Made by a program: the position numbers and the translations under genes. Positions 54,290 to 63,254 of a stretch of DNA of 64,000 nucleotides are shown piece by piece. Position 1 is the stretch's first letter; each line of letters starts with the position of its first letter. Origin of the DNA: Polyangiaceae bacterium. Lineage in GTDB: Bacteria > Myxococcota_A > Polyangia > Polyangiales > Polyangiaceae. The stretch lies in the NCBI GenBank assembly GCA_009780955.1, contig WQZB01000001.1:1-64000 (forward strand), given 5' to 3'. The notes beneath the pieces were generated by a model. It was not told the origin of the DNA. It saw nothing but the letters and a program-made list of their open reading frames with translations, and did no database searches.

Positions 54290-57200
54290 CTAGAACGGTA
54301 ATCTCCCCCGTCGGACAATTCCCCGTGGTTCACATCGTCCATCGACTCGAGCGCCGGCGGGCCATGCGTATGTTGCGCTTCGGCTGCGCGCAAACGTTCG
54401 GCGATTTCAATGATACGCCGCTCGACGCGGCCGAAAACGCTCGCAGCCGGGAAGCGCCCCGACGTGTCGCGATCGCCCGCCGAGACCCCTGTGAGAACCT
54501 CGATACCTTGCGCGACCGTGCTGACTGCATAGAGATGAAATTGCTCTTCTCGAATGGCCCTTGCAACGTCTTCACGCAAGACGAGATGCTCAAGGTTTGC
54601 TCGCGGCAAAAGCACACCCTGTTTGCCGGTGAGGCCACGTGCGCGACACAAATCGAAAAACCCTTCAATTTTCGCACACACTCCGCCAATGGCCTGGATC
54701 TCGCCAAGCTGATTGACGCTACCTGTAACGGCAATGCCCTGGTCGATCGCAACGTCAGACAGGGCCGAGAGCACGCCAAACAGCTCGCTCGACGAGGCGC
54801 TGTCGCCATCGATTTCGCCGTAGCTTTGCTCGAAGGCGATCTGCGCTTTGAGGCTGAGCGGGCGCTCTTGGCCAAACATGCGCGCAAGGTAGCCGCGGAT
54901 GATCGCGACGCCCTTGGTGTGGATGGCGCCGCCGAGCTGCGCCTCGTGCTCCACGTCGACGATGCCCTCGCGACCGAGCGCGACAACGGCTGTAATGCGC
55001 ATTGGCTGGCCGAACTCGACGTCACCTGCAGAATACACAGAAAGACCGTTGACAACGCCAACGCGGAAGCCGTCGGTGTCGAGCGAGACCTCGCCACGAA
55101 TCGTCAGCTCACGGATGTGGCGCTCGGCCGAGCCCGCACGCTCGCGGCGTTCGCGCCAGGCAACTTCGATGTCGTCGGCCGTAACCACGGCGCCGGGCGG
55201 GCCAGGCGGAAGGATGGACGCGCGGAATGGTTTGGACTCGAGCGAGGCCGTGCTGTCGCCCGAAACATCGGCTCCGCCAAGGGCGCGCGCCGAGGCAAGT
55301 GCGCTTGCAAACGCCGTGGTCTCCTCGAGCGGGGAGAGGCTCAGCGACAACTTCTGGCGATCGCCGGCAAGGCGCGTGGCAAGATCGAGCAGACGCGCGC
55401 GCGCCGATCGATCGAGCGTAGCCCACTCGCGCTCGCGCGCCATGTTCGTCAAGTAGCCATCAAGCGCGCGAAGGGTGTCGAGCGTGCGGGGGATGGATGG
55501 CTCAATTTCCACTTTTACACGGAAAAGCGCGGCGAAATCGGCGTCGGCATCGAGCAACGCAGCATAGACCTCGGGTGGGCCCACGAGCACGACGCGCACG
55601 CGAATCGGCACGGGCACAGGCCTGAGCGTCGTGGCGTAAAGACCGAGTGGCCCGAGCGGATCTTCGGCGCCGATGCGACGCTCGCGAAGCACACGCTTCA
55701 TGCGCTCCCAGATGATGGGATCGGTCATCAGATCAGCGGCCCGCACCACGAGCACGCCACCGGACGCCGCGTGGAGCGACCCAGGACGGATGCGGGTGAA
55801 GTCCGTGAGTAATGCACCGAAACGAGCGCGACGTTCGAGATAGCCGAAGAGATTGGGGTAGGTCGGGTTCGTCTCGTACACCACGAGGGGTGCCGCGCCC
55901 TCGGCGTGGGCAACGAGGAGATTGACCTTGAACCGGCTTAGCCTGGTGGCGTGCTCGGGGTCGACCTCGGGCGTGTTGTGGTCGCCACTACCGCCACTGC
56001 CACCCGGGTAATTCTGGCCATTGTCGCTGTTGCCCTCGGCCGCGCGGAGCGCAGAAGGTTCGGGCTCGAGGAAATCTCGCCAGTCGGCAATGAGCGCCTT
56101 CTCGACGCTGCCAATGTACTGCGTGACGTCGTCGCCGAGACCTTCGAGAAGCTTTTGCACCTCCTCGCACGCGCGAACAATGGCCCTTTCCGACAAGCGT
56201 GCCATCGCCTCTTCGCGCGCGGCATCGAAGCGTGCACTTTGCTCGCGCACAGCCGCCGCGGCTTTCTCGACTTCATGTGTAAGGCGATCTTCGGCTTCCC
56301 CAAGTGCGCGCTTGGTGGACTCGTCGAGCGCCGAGAACTGCTCGGCCGACAGTGGCTTGCCGTGCAGGATGGGGAACGTTTGCACGCCGCCCTGTACCGA
56401 ACGGATGCCAAAGCCAAGGGTTTTTGCCGTTGACTCGAGCCCTGTCAGCACCGCACGGTTCTTGACCTCGAGCTCGCGCGCCAATTGCTGCGTTGCCCAC
56501 CTCGCTTCTTCGTGTTGTACAAGGTTGGGGATTTCTTGGCGAAGCCTGTCGATGAGCGCTTCCATCGCGGCAACGAGCGCCACGCCTGCACCGGCAAGGA
56601 CCATGAGCGGCTTCGGCGCCTCTGGCTTGTCGAAGTCGTGAACGTAAACGATGTCCGGCGGCGTAGCCCGACCCTCTGCGAATCGTTCGGCAAACCGGAC
56701 GATGTCGTCTTCAATCATCACCTGAGGATCGGCAGACACGAAAACGTGAAAGCTTGGTTCGCGCGCCGCGAGCCCCAGCGTGAGCGCGCGACGCGCAACA
56801 GGCCCGACAAGATCGAACAGACCGCCGATCGCTTGCGGCGTTTCCGGAAGCGATTCTGGATCCGTGTGCTGCGTTACGAGCTCGGACGGAATGCGAAACG
56901 GAACTCGACCCGAACCAGGCAGCGGAGCCGCGTTGGCTTCGAGCCACGCCCGCACCGGAGCGCTGAACGGAGGCGGCGCTTCGCTGAGCGGGGCGCGGCT
57001 CCGCAGAAAGTCACCACCGACGGAATCGGGCGACGCTGGGGCATGGACCGAGCTTGCTTCGTTTGCAGGCGATACCGATACGTCACAATTCGCGTTCGTC
57101 GCGTTCGTCGCGTTCGCAGAAACACTTGCCTCGCCACGCTCATCGACGCGGTGGTGCGAGTGCCTTATCGAGACCGTAGATCTAGACCGTGGCCGTGCGA

Positions 57201-57315
57201 CCGATCGCGACGGACGCGCAGGCGTGGTTTCTGCACGATTCGTGACAGGCAGAGAAGCAGGGCACGTGCCTTTGCCTCCTGCCCGCGATGAACTTGATTT
57301 GCCACGCTGGGCCAT
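54286..57315 (-). CDS. Lon-like ATP-dependent protease (COG1067/AAA_32 type)
   Basis: A ~1009-residue protein of the Lon-related COG1067 group. An Ala/Ser-rich N-terminal extension (~150 residues) precedes the AAA_32-like region (VYVHDFDKPEAPKPLMVLAG, a long coiled coil, then VYETNPTYPNLFGYLERRAR and GGVLVVRAADLM). A C-terminal S16 protease domain has the catalytic Ser in DGDSASSSELFGVLSAL (~838) and Lys in QAIGGVCAKIEGFFDLC (~881). I see no standard Walker A, as is usual for this family. I chose ATG 57315 (MAQRGKSSSSRAGGKG); the frame extends to 57408. It is divergent from the FHA-cyclase gene. Its stop codon lies in a dispersed palindrome. Confidence 0.9.
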   Translation of the reverse strand: MAQRGKSSSSRAGGKGTCPASLPVTNRAETTPARPSRSVARPRSRSTVSIRHSHHRVDERGEASVSANATNATNANCDVSVSPANEASSVHAPASPDSVGGDFLRSRAPLSEAPPPFSAPVRAWLEANAAPLPGSGRVPFRIPSELVTQHTDPESLPETPQAIGGLFDLVGPVARRALTLGLAAREPSFHVFVSADPQVMIEDDIVRFAERFAEGRATPPDIVYVHDFDKPEAPKPLMVLAGAGVALVAAMEALIDRLRQEIPNLVQHEEARWATQQLARELEVKNRAVLTGLESTAKTLGFGIRSVQGGVQTFPILHGKPLSAEQFSALDESTKRALGEAEDRLTHEVEKAAAAVREQSARFDAAREEAMARLSERAIVRACEEVQKLLEGLGDDVTQYIGSVEKALIADWRDFLEPEPSALRAAEGNSDNGQNYPGGSGGSGDHNTPEVDPEHATRLSRFKVNLLVAHAEGAAPLVVYETNPTYPNLFGYLERRARFGALLTDFTRIRPGSLHAASGGVLVVRAADLMTDPIIWERMKRVLRERRIGAEDPLGPLGLYATTLRPVPVPIRVRVVLVGPPEVYAALLDADADFAALFRVKVEIEPSIPRTLDTLRALDGYLTNMAREREWATLDRSARARLLDLATRLAGDRQKLSLSLSPLEETTAFASALASARALGGADVSGDSTASLESKPFRASILPPGPPGAVVTADDIEVAWRERRERAGSAERHIRELTIRGEVSLDTDGFRVGVVNGLSVYSAGDVEFGQPMRITAVVALGREGIVDVEHEAQLGGAIHTKGVAIIRGYLARMFGQERPLSLKAQIAFEQSYGEIDGDSASSSELFGVLSALSDVAIDQGIAVTGSVNQLGEIQAIGGVCAKIEGFFDLCRARGLTGKQGVLLPRANLEHLVLREDVARAIREEQFHLYAVSTVAQGIEVLTGVSAGDRDTSGRFPAASVFGRVERRIIEIAERLRAAEAQHTHGPPALESMDDVNHGELSDGGDYRSR

Positions 57316-57439
57316 CCCCACGTAGCGTACCAGACGAGGCCCCTTGGGACAGAACTTCCGCCAAGTCGTGCTAATCTGATTAGCCCAACTTTTTTCTTCC
57401 TGTGCCACGAAGTCCGGTCACGGTACGATTGCTTACGAA

Positions 57440-59473
57440 ATGGCGCGGTTGATCCTCGCGACAGCCGGAGGGCACCGCACGATTGAACTGCGGGCCATCA
57501 ACAGTCTCGGCCGTCACCCCGACAATTCGATTCAGCTCCTCGACAAAATCGTGTCGAAAGAGCATTGCACTGTCGAGCAGCGCGATGGCGGTTTCGTCCT
57601 CCGCGACCTCGGAAGTCTCAACGGCACCTACGTCAATGGCGAGCGCGTGCGCGGAGAAATGCCATTGCGTCATGGCGACGAGATCGCGCTCGGGTCAACG
57701 CGCGCCCGCTTCGACGACGGTGTCGGACCGGCAATCGACCTCAGCGCCGCGCCAGTGTCACCAGGTCCGCCGCCATTGGCGGGCTCGCCAGTCTCGTTAG
57801 CCTCGTTCGCTCCGGCCGCCCCAATGGCGCCCCCCCCAATGTCTCCATCGGCTGCCACGCCGTCTGCTGCACATTCGCCGTCGTCGTACCCGCCGCCCCC
57901 ACCACTGCCGCCTCCACCGCCCCCACCTCCGCAGCCGGCGGTCAGCAAGAGCGGAAGTGTCCCGCCGCCGAAACTTGGTACGAGCTTGATGTCTGCGTAC
58001 ATGGGCGGGCCTTCGAATGCGTCAAGCCCCGCGGCTGTCCCCTCCCCTGCGGCGATTCCGGCTGCTCCATCTGCGGCAGCGGCCGGCACGCCAGGCGCAC
58101 CGAAGGCCGCTGCACCTCCCGCGCCTGCACGCAAGGTCGATCCGCCCACACATCACTACATTACCCCTCGAGTGAACTTCGCCGGACCACGCGTCGATGT
58201 GCTCGACTCGGCACGCGCGATCGGCACGCAAATCGCCGCGCAAACCAAGGCCTTCGTTGCGTACGAGCAGATCGCGCACGATCCGCAACAGCTCCGCGTC
58301 GACTACGAGCGCCTGCGACTCACCTGGGAGCTCACGCGCGACATCGGTCTCGAGCGCGAACTCGACCCGCTACTTTATAAAATCTTGTTGTCACTCTTCA
58401 AGTTCGTGAAGGCCGACCGCGGCGTCATTCTCCTTAGCGACGAAGAAGGCACACTGCAGCCGCGCGCCACCCATCGCCGCGACGGCACCAACAAGCCAAT
58501 TCAAGTTTCGTCGACCATTCTCAACCACGTCATCACCGAACGAGCGAGCGTGCTCACGCACGACGCCTCGCTGGATTTCGCCTCTTCCAAAGGGAAATCC
58601 ATGATCTTGAATCGCATCTCGAGCGCCATTGTCGTGCCCCTGCTCCACGAGAAAGAGGTGCTCGGCGCGCTGTGGCTCGATAGCGAATCGCTGGCCCAGT
58701 TCCAGCAAAAAGATCTCGAGCTTGTCACCACCGTTGGCCACCAAGCTGCCATGTTCATCGAAAATAGCCTTCTCGCGAAGAAGATCGAACAAGAGATCAC
58801 GACGCGCGAGCACTTCAGTCGGCTTCTTTCGCCGAATGTTGCCGAGCAGGTGATCTCGGGCAATCTCGAAGTGAAAAAGGGCGGTGTTCTCGTTCCCGAC
58901 TGCACGGTGTTCAACAGCGACATCCGCGGCTTCACACGAATGAGCGAAGGCGCCACGGCCGACGTCATCAACGAGCTTTTGAACGAGTATTTCGAGCTCA
59001 TGGTCGAAACGATCTTCAAGTATGAAGGCACGCTCGACAAGTTCATGGGCGACGGCATCATGGCCTTCTGGGGCGCACCCATGAGCCATCCTGACGATCC
59101 CATCCGAAGCGTGCAATGCGCACTCGATCAGATGGAAGTGCTCGGTCGCTTCAATCGCAAGCGCATCGAAGCAGGCGCGCCCCCGCTCTCGATCGGTATC
59201 GGACTTCACACCGGGCCGCTCGTCGCCGGCTACGTGGGAAGCTCAAAAGCCATGAGCTACACCGTTATCGGCGACACGGCGAACACGAGTGCACGCCTCT
59301 GCAGTATTGCCCTCGCCGGCCAAATCATCGTCAGCGAACCCACGCTAGCGCGTCTCGGGGCACGTTTCGAAGTCGACGAGCTTGCGCCCGCCCACCTTAA
59401 AGGCAAAGAGAAGCCCCTCCGCATTTTCAACGTCAAGCGCGAGAAGCCCAGCGCCGCCGCTAAGGTCGGCTAA
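57440..59473 (+). CDS. FHA-GAF-class III adenylate/guanylate cyclase
   Basis: A 677-residue signalling protein. The N-terminal FHA domain (SLGRHPDNSIQLLDKIVSKE, DLGSLNGTYVNG) binds phosphothreonine. A ~140-residue Pro/Ala-rich linker leads to a GAF domain (~310-460; ADRGVILLSDEEG, SAIVVPLLHEKEVLGALWLD). The C-terminal class III cyclase (~485-665) has both metal Asp residues (VFNSDIRGFTRMSE and MGDGIMAFWGAP), Lys in LDKFMGD as in adenylate cyclases, and GDTANTSARL for the transition-state Asn/Arg. cAMP production in response to Ser/Thr-kinase signalling is likely. Start ATG 57440. Confidence 0.92.
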   Translation: MARLILATAGGHRTIELRAINSLGRHPDNSIQLLDKIVSKEHCTVEQRDGGFVLRDLGSLNGTYVNGERVRGEMPLRHGDEIALGSTRARFDDGVGPAIDLSAAPVSPGPPPLAGSPVSLASFAPAAPMAPPPMSPSAATPSAAHSPSSYPPPPPLPPPPPPPPQPAVSKSGSVPPPKLGTSLMSAYMGGPSNASSPAAVPSPAAIPAAPSAAAAGTPGAPKAAAPPAPARKVDPPTHHYITPRVNFAGPRVDVLDSARAIGTQIAAQTKAFVAYEQIAHDPQQLRVDYERLRLTWELTRDIGLERELDPLLYKILLSLFKFVKADRGVILLSDEEGTLQPRATHRRDGTNKPIQVSSTILNHVITERASVLTHDASLDFASSKGKSMILNRISSAIVVPLLHEKEVLGALWLDSESLAQFQQKDLELVTTVGHQAAMFIENSLLAKKIEQEITTREHFSRLLSPNVAEQVISGNLEVKKGGVLVPDCTVFNSDIRGFTRMSEGATADVINELLNEYFELMVETIFKYEGTLDKFMGDGIMAFWGAPMSHPDDPIRSVQCALDQMEVLGRFNRKRIEAGAPPLSIGIGLHTGPLVAGYVGSSKAMSYTVIGDTANTSARLCSIALAGQIIVSEPTLARLGARFEVDELAPAHLKGKEKPLRIFNVKREKPSAAAKVG

Positions 59474-59588
59474 TCGCGTCACAGCCGGGGCAGTCTGGAA
59501 CAGTAGAGCTCGTCATAGCTCCCACATAGCGCCCAGATGCCGGCGGCAAATCACCAACGCGGCCGCGGCGTGAGCGTGGCGGTACGTC

Positions 59589-59611
59589 TAATGCAGTCCT
59601 CGGTGCATTAT
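59589..59611 (+). promoter_or_regulatory. Inverted repeat overlapping start of small membrane protein gene
   Basis: TAATGCA, eight bases, then TGCATTA. The right arm runs into the ATG at 59610. No ribosome binding site is visible. It could be an operator or an RNA hairpin limiting initiation; chance is not excluded. Confidence 0.3.
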
Positions 59612-59972
59612 GATTTCCGCCAAAAGCATTCAGAAAGACGCTGACAAGTTCCTCCGAAATGCGACGCACGCATTGCCAGTGCTATCGGCGCTTGCCTTTA
59701 TGCGCAAAAGAGAACGTACGCGCCTGATCCCTTGGCTCCTTGGAGCCATTGGTGTCGCAGCGTTCGGCAGCATCGCCGCGGTGCTCATCTTCAGCCCGCG
59801 CTCGCGCGACCGTGCGCTCGGAGCTGCGAAGGACGCCTATGGTCGGATTTCCGATCAATTCGAGTCGCTCGGCATTGGCGATCGATTTGGCCTCGGCGAT
59901 CGGCGCGCCAAACGCGTTACCGACGGACTCGCGTCATCGGAAAGCGCAGACTACGGACCAACCGGCTTCTGA
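59610..59972 (+). CDS. Small membrane protein, unknown function
   Basis: A 120-residue protein with a basic N-terminal part (FMRKRERTRLIPW), one membrane helix (LLGAIGVAAFGSIAAVLIF) and an amphipathic C-terminal region (DAYGRISDQFESLGIGDRFG), reminiscent of YtxH-type general-stress proteins but without a firm match. The last codon TGA is part of the inverted-repeat element that follows. Confidence 0.6.
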   Translation: MISAKSIQKDADKFLRNATHALPVLSALAFMRKRERTRLIPWLLGAIGVAAFGSIAAVLIFSPRSRDRALGAAKDAYGRISDQFESLGIGDRFGLGDRRAKRVTDGLASSESADYGPTGF

Positions 59973-60118
59973 GAGCATGTTTACCAGCCTGCTACGCGAA
60001 TCGATGCGTCGGTTGGACGTTGCGGTGCCTGCGCACGTACCACAACGTACGCTTACGCGGGCTCCTCACGTCCGCCCTAGCCTCAATTCGCTCGCGACGG
60101 CTGGTAAACATGCTCTGA
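59970..60118. mobile_element. Complete 149-bp element with inverted-repeat ends (MITE-like)
   Basis: TGAGAGCATGTTTACCAGCC at the left and GGCTGGTAAACATGCTCTGA at the right are inverted repeats with one mismatch. The interior has no gene. Partial copies occur at 25442-25512 (right half), 31187-31230 and 38647-38725 (left half). The left end forms the stop codon of the preceding gene, as it does at 31186. Non-autonomous, with no transposase recognised for it here. Confidence 0.8.
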
Positions 60119-60288
60119 GCGACCGCGCATGACACGGCCGCACGCTTGTGCTGGGCGGAAATGCTGCTATATGTCGCAGTACTGTGGAAATAGATCGCGC
60201 CAAGACAAAACAAGCGGTATGGCGATGTGAACGAAGTCGGATCGCCTGCCGCGCTTCCCGGCCTACCGAATGCACTTTCACTAATGAC

Positions 60289-61707
60289 ATGTTCCGCTTT
60301 GTTCGAATCGCACTTGTTACTTCCACTTTGATCGCACTTTGGGCCTGCAACCAAAACTCCTCCGGCGACACGGGCTCAGGGACCGAGTCGCCCGATCCAA
60401 AGCAGCCTGCGGGCCCTGGGGATTCGGATCCCTATGTGCATTACGATATCAATCACATTCTCGAGACTGGACAATCCAATTCAGTCGGTCTCGGGGCCGC
60501 CCCTCCCATCACGCTTACTCAACCGTTCACGAACATCATGTTCAACACCGGCGTGATGACGGCCACCGACTGCGATGGCAACGGCTGCATGACGCAGGAA
60601 ACGCCAACCAGCTTCGTGCCGCTCGTCGAGGGCATGTATTACATCGACGACTACCATGAGACCGCGTCTTCAGGGCTCGGCAACCTCGCTTCTCGCCTTG
60701 GTACGGAAAAGTACCAGCTCGCGAAACACGACGTTCTCGTCAGTCTGCATGGGCGCAGTGGATACACGTACGCCTGCGTGCGCAAAAATGGCTGCGACTT
60801 CTACGGGCCCCCAGGGAACCCGTACACTGTGCCGTTTGACGACGGCATGATCCAAGTCCAAGCCGGCATGACGCTCGCGAAGGCCGCGGGCAAGTCGTAT
60901 GTCGTGCGCGCCGTCACAGCCATTCATGGCGAGAGCGATCACTACGCGTACGTCAATCCAGGCGAGGTGGAATTTCCCATGCCAAGCACCGACGGGCAGA
61001 CGATGCTCGCCGACTACAGCGACGCGATGATCGAGTGGCAGAAAGACTACGAGGAAAGCGTTAAAACGATCACAAATCAGACCGAGCACGTTCCGCTCAT
61101 CATGCTGCAGATGAGCAATTGGAACGACGTTCCGAACAGCCCAATCCCGACCTTTCAGCTTTCTGCCCATGTGCGTGCACCTGGCAAGGTTGTCGTCGCA
61201 GCGCCCGGTTATCCATTCAGCTACGCAGACGACTGCCTGCACTTCGACAATGTCTCCGAGCGGCGCATCGGTGAATACTTTGCGAAGGTTTACGCGCGCA
61301 TCATCTTCCAGGGCCAGACATGGGAACCTGTGCGCCCGAAAAACATTACACTCTCCGGCAATGTCATCACCGCACAATTCTACGTGCCGAGCCCGCCGCT
61401 CGTCATCGACACCCAACGCGTCGTTGATCCAGGCAACTTCGGATTCGAATACACCGACGACAGTAGCACGCCGCCGGCAATCTCAAACGTTGCGCTTGAC
61501 GGTCCAGACACGGTGAAAATCACGCTCGACAGCACCCCAACGGCCACGGGGAAACGCCTGCGCTACGCGTTCACCGCCGTGCCTGGCACCTGCCCCGGCC
61601 CGGAACTGGGCCCACGCGGCAACCTGCGAGATTCGGACGACACACCGTCGAACTACAACAATGAGCTCTACAACTGGGGCGTGACGTTCGACGAGCCGGT
61701 CAACTGA
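60289..61707 (+). CDS. SGNH-type esterase lipoprotein (sialate O-acetylesterase-like)
   Basis: A 472-residue exported lipoprotein. Signal MFRFVRIALVTSTLIALWAC, then a Ser/Asp-rich linker. Catalytic blocks of SASA/SGNH carbohydrate esterases are visible: ILETGQSNSVGLG (nucleophile Ser, ~61-68), AIHGESDHY (~212-220, block III Gly/Glu-Ser-Asp) and DDCLHFDN (~314-321, catalytic Asp and His). A C-terminal beta domain follows (~345-470). It probably deacetylates a polysaccharide outside the cell. ATG 60289 starts exactly at the signal peptide. It is followed by a GH43-type gene, also exported. Confidence 0.82.
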   Translation: MFRFVRIALVTSTLIALWACNQNSSGDTGSGTESPDPKQPAGPGDSDPYVHYDINHILETGQSNSVGLGAAPPITLTQPFTNIMFNTGVMTATDCDGNGCMTQETPTSFVPLVEGMYYIDDYHETASSGLGNLASRLGTEKYQLAKHDVLVSLHGRSGYTYACVRKNGCDFYGPPGNPYTVPFDDGMIQVQAGMTLAKAAGKSYVVRAVTAIHGESDHYAYVNPGEVEFPMPSTDGQTMLADYSDAMIEWQKDYEESVKTITNQTEHVPLIMLQMSNWNDVPNSPIPTFQLSAHVRAPGKVVVAAPGYPFSYADDCLHFDNVSERRIGEYFAKVYARIIFQGQTWEPVRPKNITLSGNVITAQFYVPSPPLVIDTQRVVDPGNFGFEYTDDSSTPPAISNVALDGPDTVKITLDSTPTATGKRLRYAFTAVPGTCPGPELGPRGNLRDSDDTPSNYNNELYNWGVTFDEPVN

Positions 61708-61715
61708 GGTTGTAT

Positions 61716-61841
61716 GTAGGGGCGTATGGCCATACGCCCCTACTACGAATGCGTGGTCGTTACGGTTGGGCGCCATGAATGGCGCCCCTACGAAATAGGC
61801 GTTTTGTTGTTCCCCGTAGGGGCACCCCTTGTGGGCGCCCC
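61716..61841. repeat. Three GTAGGGGC palindromes
   Basis: 61716-61743 is a perfect 28-base palindrome beginning GTAGGGGCGTATGG. 61768-61791 reads GGGCGCCATGAATGGCGCCC then CTAC. 61816-61841 starts GTAGGGGCACCCCTTGTGGG. All three lie in the 367-base gap after the esterase gene; the rest of the gap (61842-62074) shows nothing I recognise. Confidence 0.85.
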
Positions 61842-62074
61842 CGCCTTGAATCCGCGTCGTGAATCATCCGCGCGAATGCGCGTAATGCGCACACAATTTG
61901 CGAATCAAGGCGAATCGGCCTTGCGACAATCGATATTGTCAGGCACGTTTCTTTGCCTGGCGCACGCCTCCGTCGACGACCGGGTACCCACCCCGGGACG
62001 GTAGTGTGCGCTCGTTCTCGGTGTCTCCGCCCGGACTGGGTCCGTTACGGCGACACCGGGCACCAATATCACGC

Positions 62075-63232
62075 ATGATACCACCTTACATAAAATTGCT
62101 TATTGCCTCCACGATCGCCGCTTCTACGGTCGCGGCGGCCCCTCCCCCAACTCCAACGCCGTCTCCAACGCAGTCCCAGGGCATCGCTGGCGACCTTGCG
62201 ATACCGACGGACGGACCGGCGAAATCGGCGAAGCCGGCACAAGAAAGCGACTCCCTGCCTACCTTGGGCGGTGACTTCGCCGACCCGTTCGTTCTGCGCG
62301 CGAATGGCACCTACTACGCGTTCGCAACGAATGCTGGCGGCAAGAACATTCACGCGGCGCGCTCGACCGACCTCAAAACGTGGAGCGACGTGGATGATCC
62401 GCTCCCTGCCTTGCCGTCCTGGGCGCAAGCCAACGAGGGCCTCACGTGGGCTCCAACCGTTCTAAAGCGAGATAACGGCTTTGTGCTCTATTACACGGCG
62501 CGAGACAAAGCCTCGGGCCTGCAGTGCATCGGACGCGCTACGTCGACCGCACCGGAAGGTCCCTACGTCGACGATTCGACCGAACCCTTCATTTGCCAAG
62601 TGACGGCGCCGCAAGCGCTCTGCGGATCGATCGATCCGAGTCCCTTCGTCGATGACAATGGCGATCCGTATCTCGTGTGGAAGAGCGACGAGAATGCCGC
62701 GCCGTGCCATGGCAATTCACGGCTATGGAGCCAAAAACTCACTTCCGACGGCCGCAGCCTGGCCGGTACGCCAACCCCGCTTTTGCAGCGCGATCGCGCT
62801 TGGGAGGCGCCGCTCATCGAAGGCCCAAGTATGGTCAAAGCAGCGGGCAAGTATTACCTATTTTACTCAGCCAATTGGTGGGAGAGCGCCAATTACGCAA
62901 TTGGATATGCAGAATGCCAAGGACCGCTCGGCCCATGCGAAAAGCGCACGACCGATCGCCCTCTCGTTGCGTCGAGTAGCGGGGCACTCGGCCCCGGCGG
63001 CCAGGAATTCGTCACCGACGAAAAAGGTCAATTGTGGATGGCGTACCATGCCTGGTCACAACCCACCGTCGGGTACGCGAACGGCGGAGCGCGATCGCTG
63101 CATATGACGCCAGTTTCCTTCGAGAACGGCATTCCAACATTCGGTGTTCCCACCGCAAACTCGCCATCTCCAGCGGTCGACGTGGCGACATCCAAAGAGT
63201 CCCAACCTGCCAAATCGAAATCGAATGGGTAG
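62075..63232 (+). CDS. Exported glycoside hydrolase family 43-type protein
   Basis: A 385-residue protein with a signal peptide (MIPPYIKLLIASTIAASTVA) and a Pro/Thr-rich linker. The five-bladed propeller of GH43 is suggested by the three acidic sites: GGDFADPFVLRANGTYYAFA (base Asp), IDPSPFVDDNGDPYLVWKSD (pKa-modulating Asp) and LIEGPSMVKAAGKYYLFYSA (acid Glu). WAPTVLKRDNGFVLYYTARD is also typical. It likely cleaves arabinan- or xylan-like linkages, but the specificity is unclear. ATG 62075 was chosen at the signal peptide; the frame is open back to 61898. Confidence 0.88.
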   Translation: MIPPYIKLLIASTIAASTVAAAPPPTPTPSPTQSQGIAGDLAIPTDGPAKSAKPAQESDSLPTLGGDFADPFVLRANGTYYAFATNAGGKNIHAARSTDLKTWSDVDDPLPALPSWAQANEGLTWAPTVLKRDNGFVLYYTARDKASGLQCIGRATSTAPEGPYVDDSTEPFICQVTAPQALCGSIDPSPFVDDNGDPYLVWKSDENAAPCHGNSRLWSQKLTSDGRSLAGTPTPLLQRDRAWEAPLIEGPSMVKAAGKYYLFYSANWWESANYAIGYAECQGPLGPCEKRTTDRPLVASSSGALGPGGQEFVTDEKGQLWMAYHAWSQPTVGYANGGARSLHMTPVSFENGIPTFGVPTANSPSPAVDVATSKESQPAKSKSNG

Positions 63233-63254
63233 ATGCGCGTGGTAAAGGGGGGCG

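Noticed and set aside
54325-55812. 495-codon plus-strand frame opposite the lon-like gene
   Set aside because: Antisense to the conserved protease domain; no family features.
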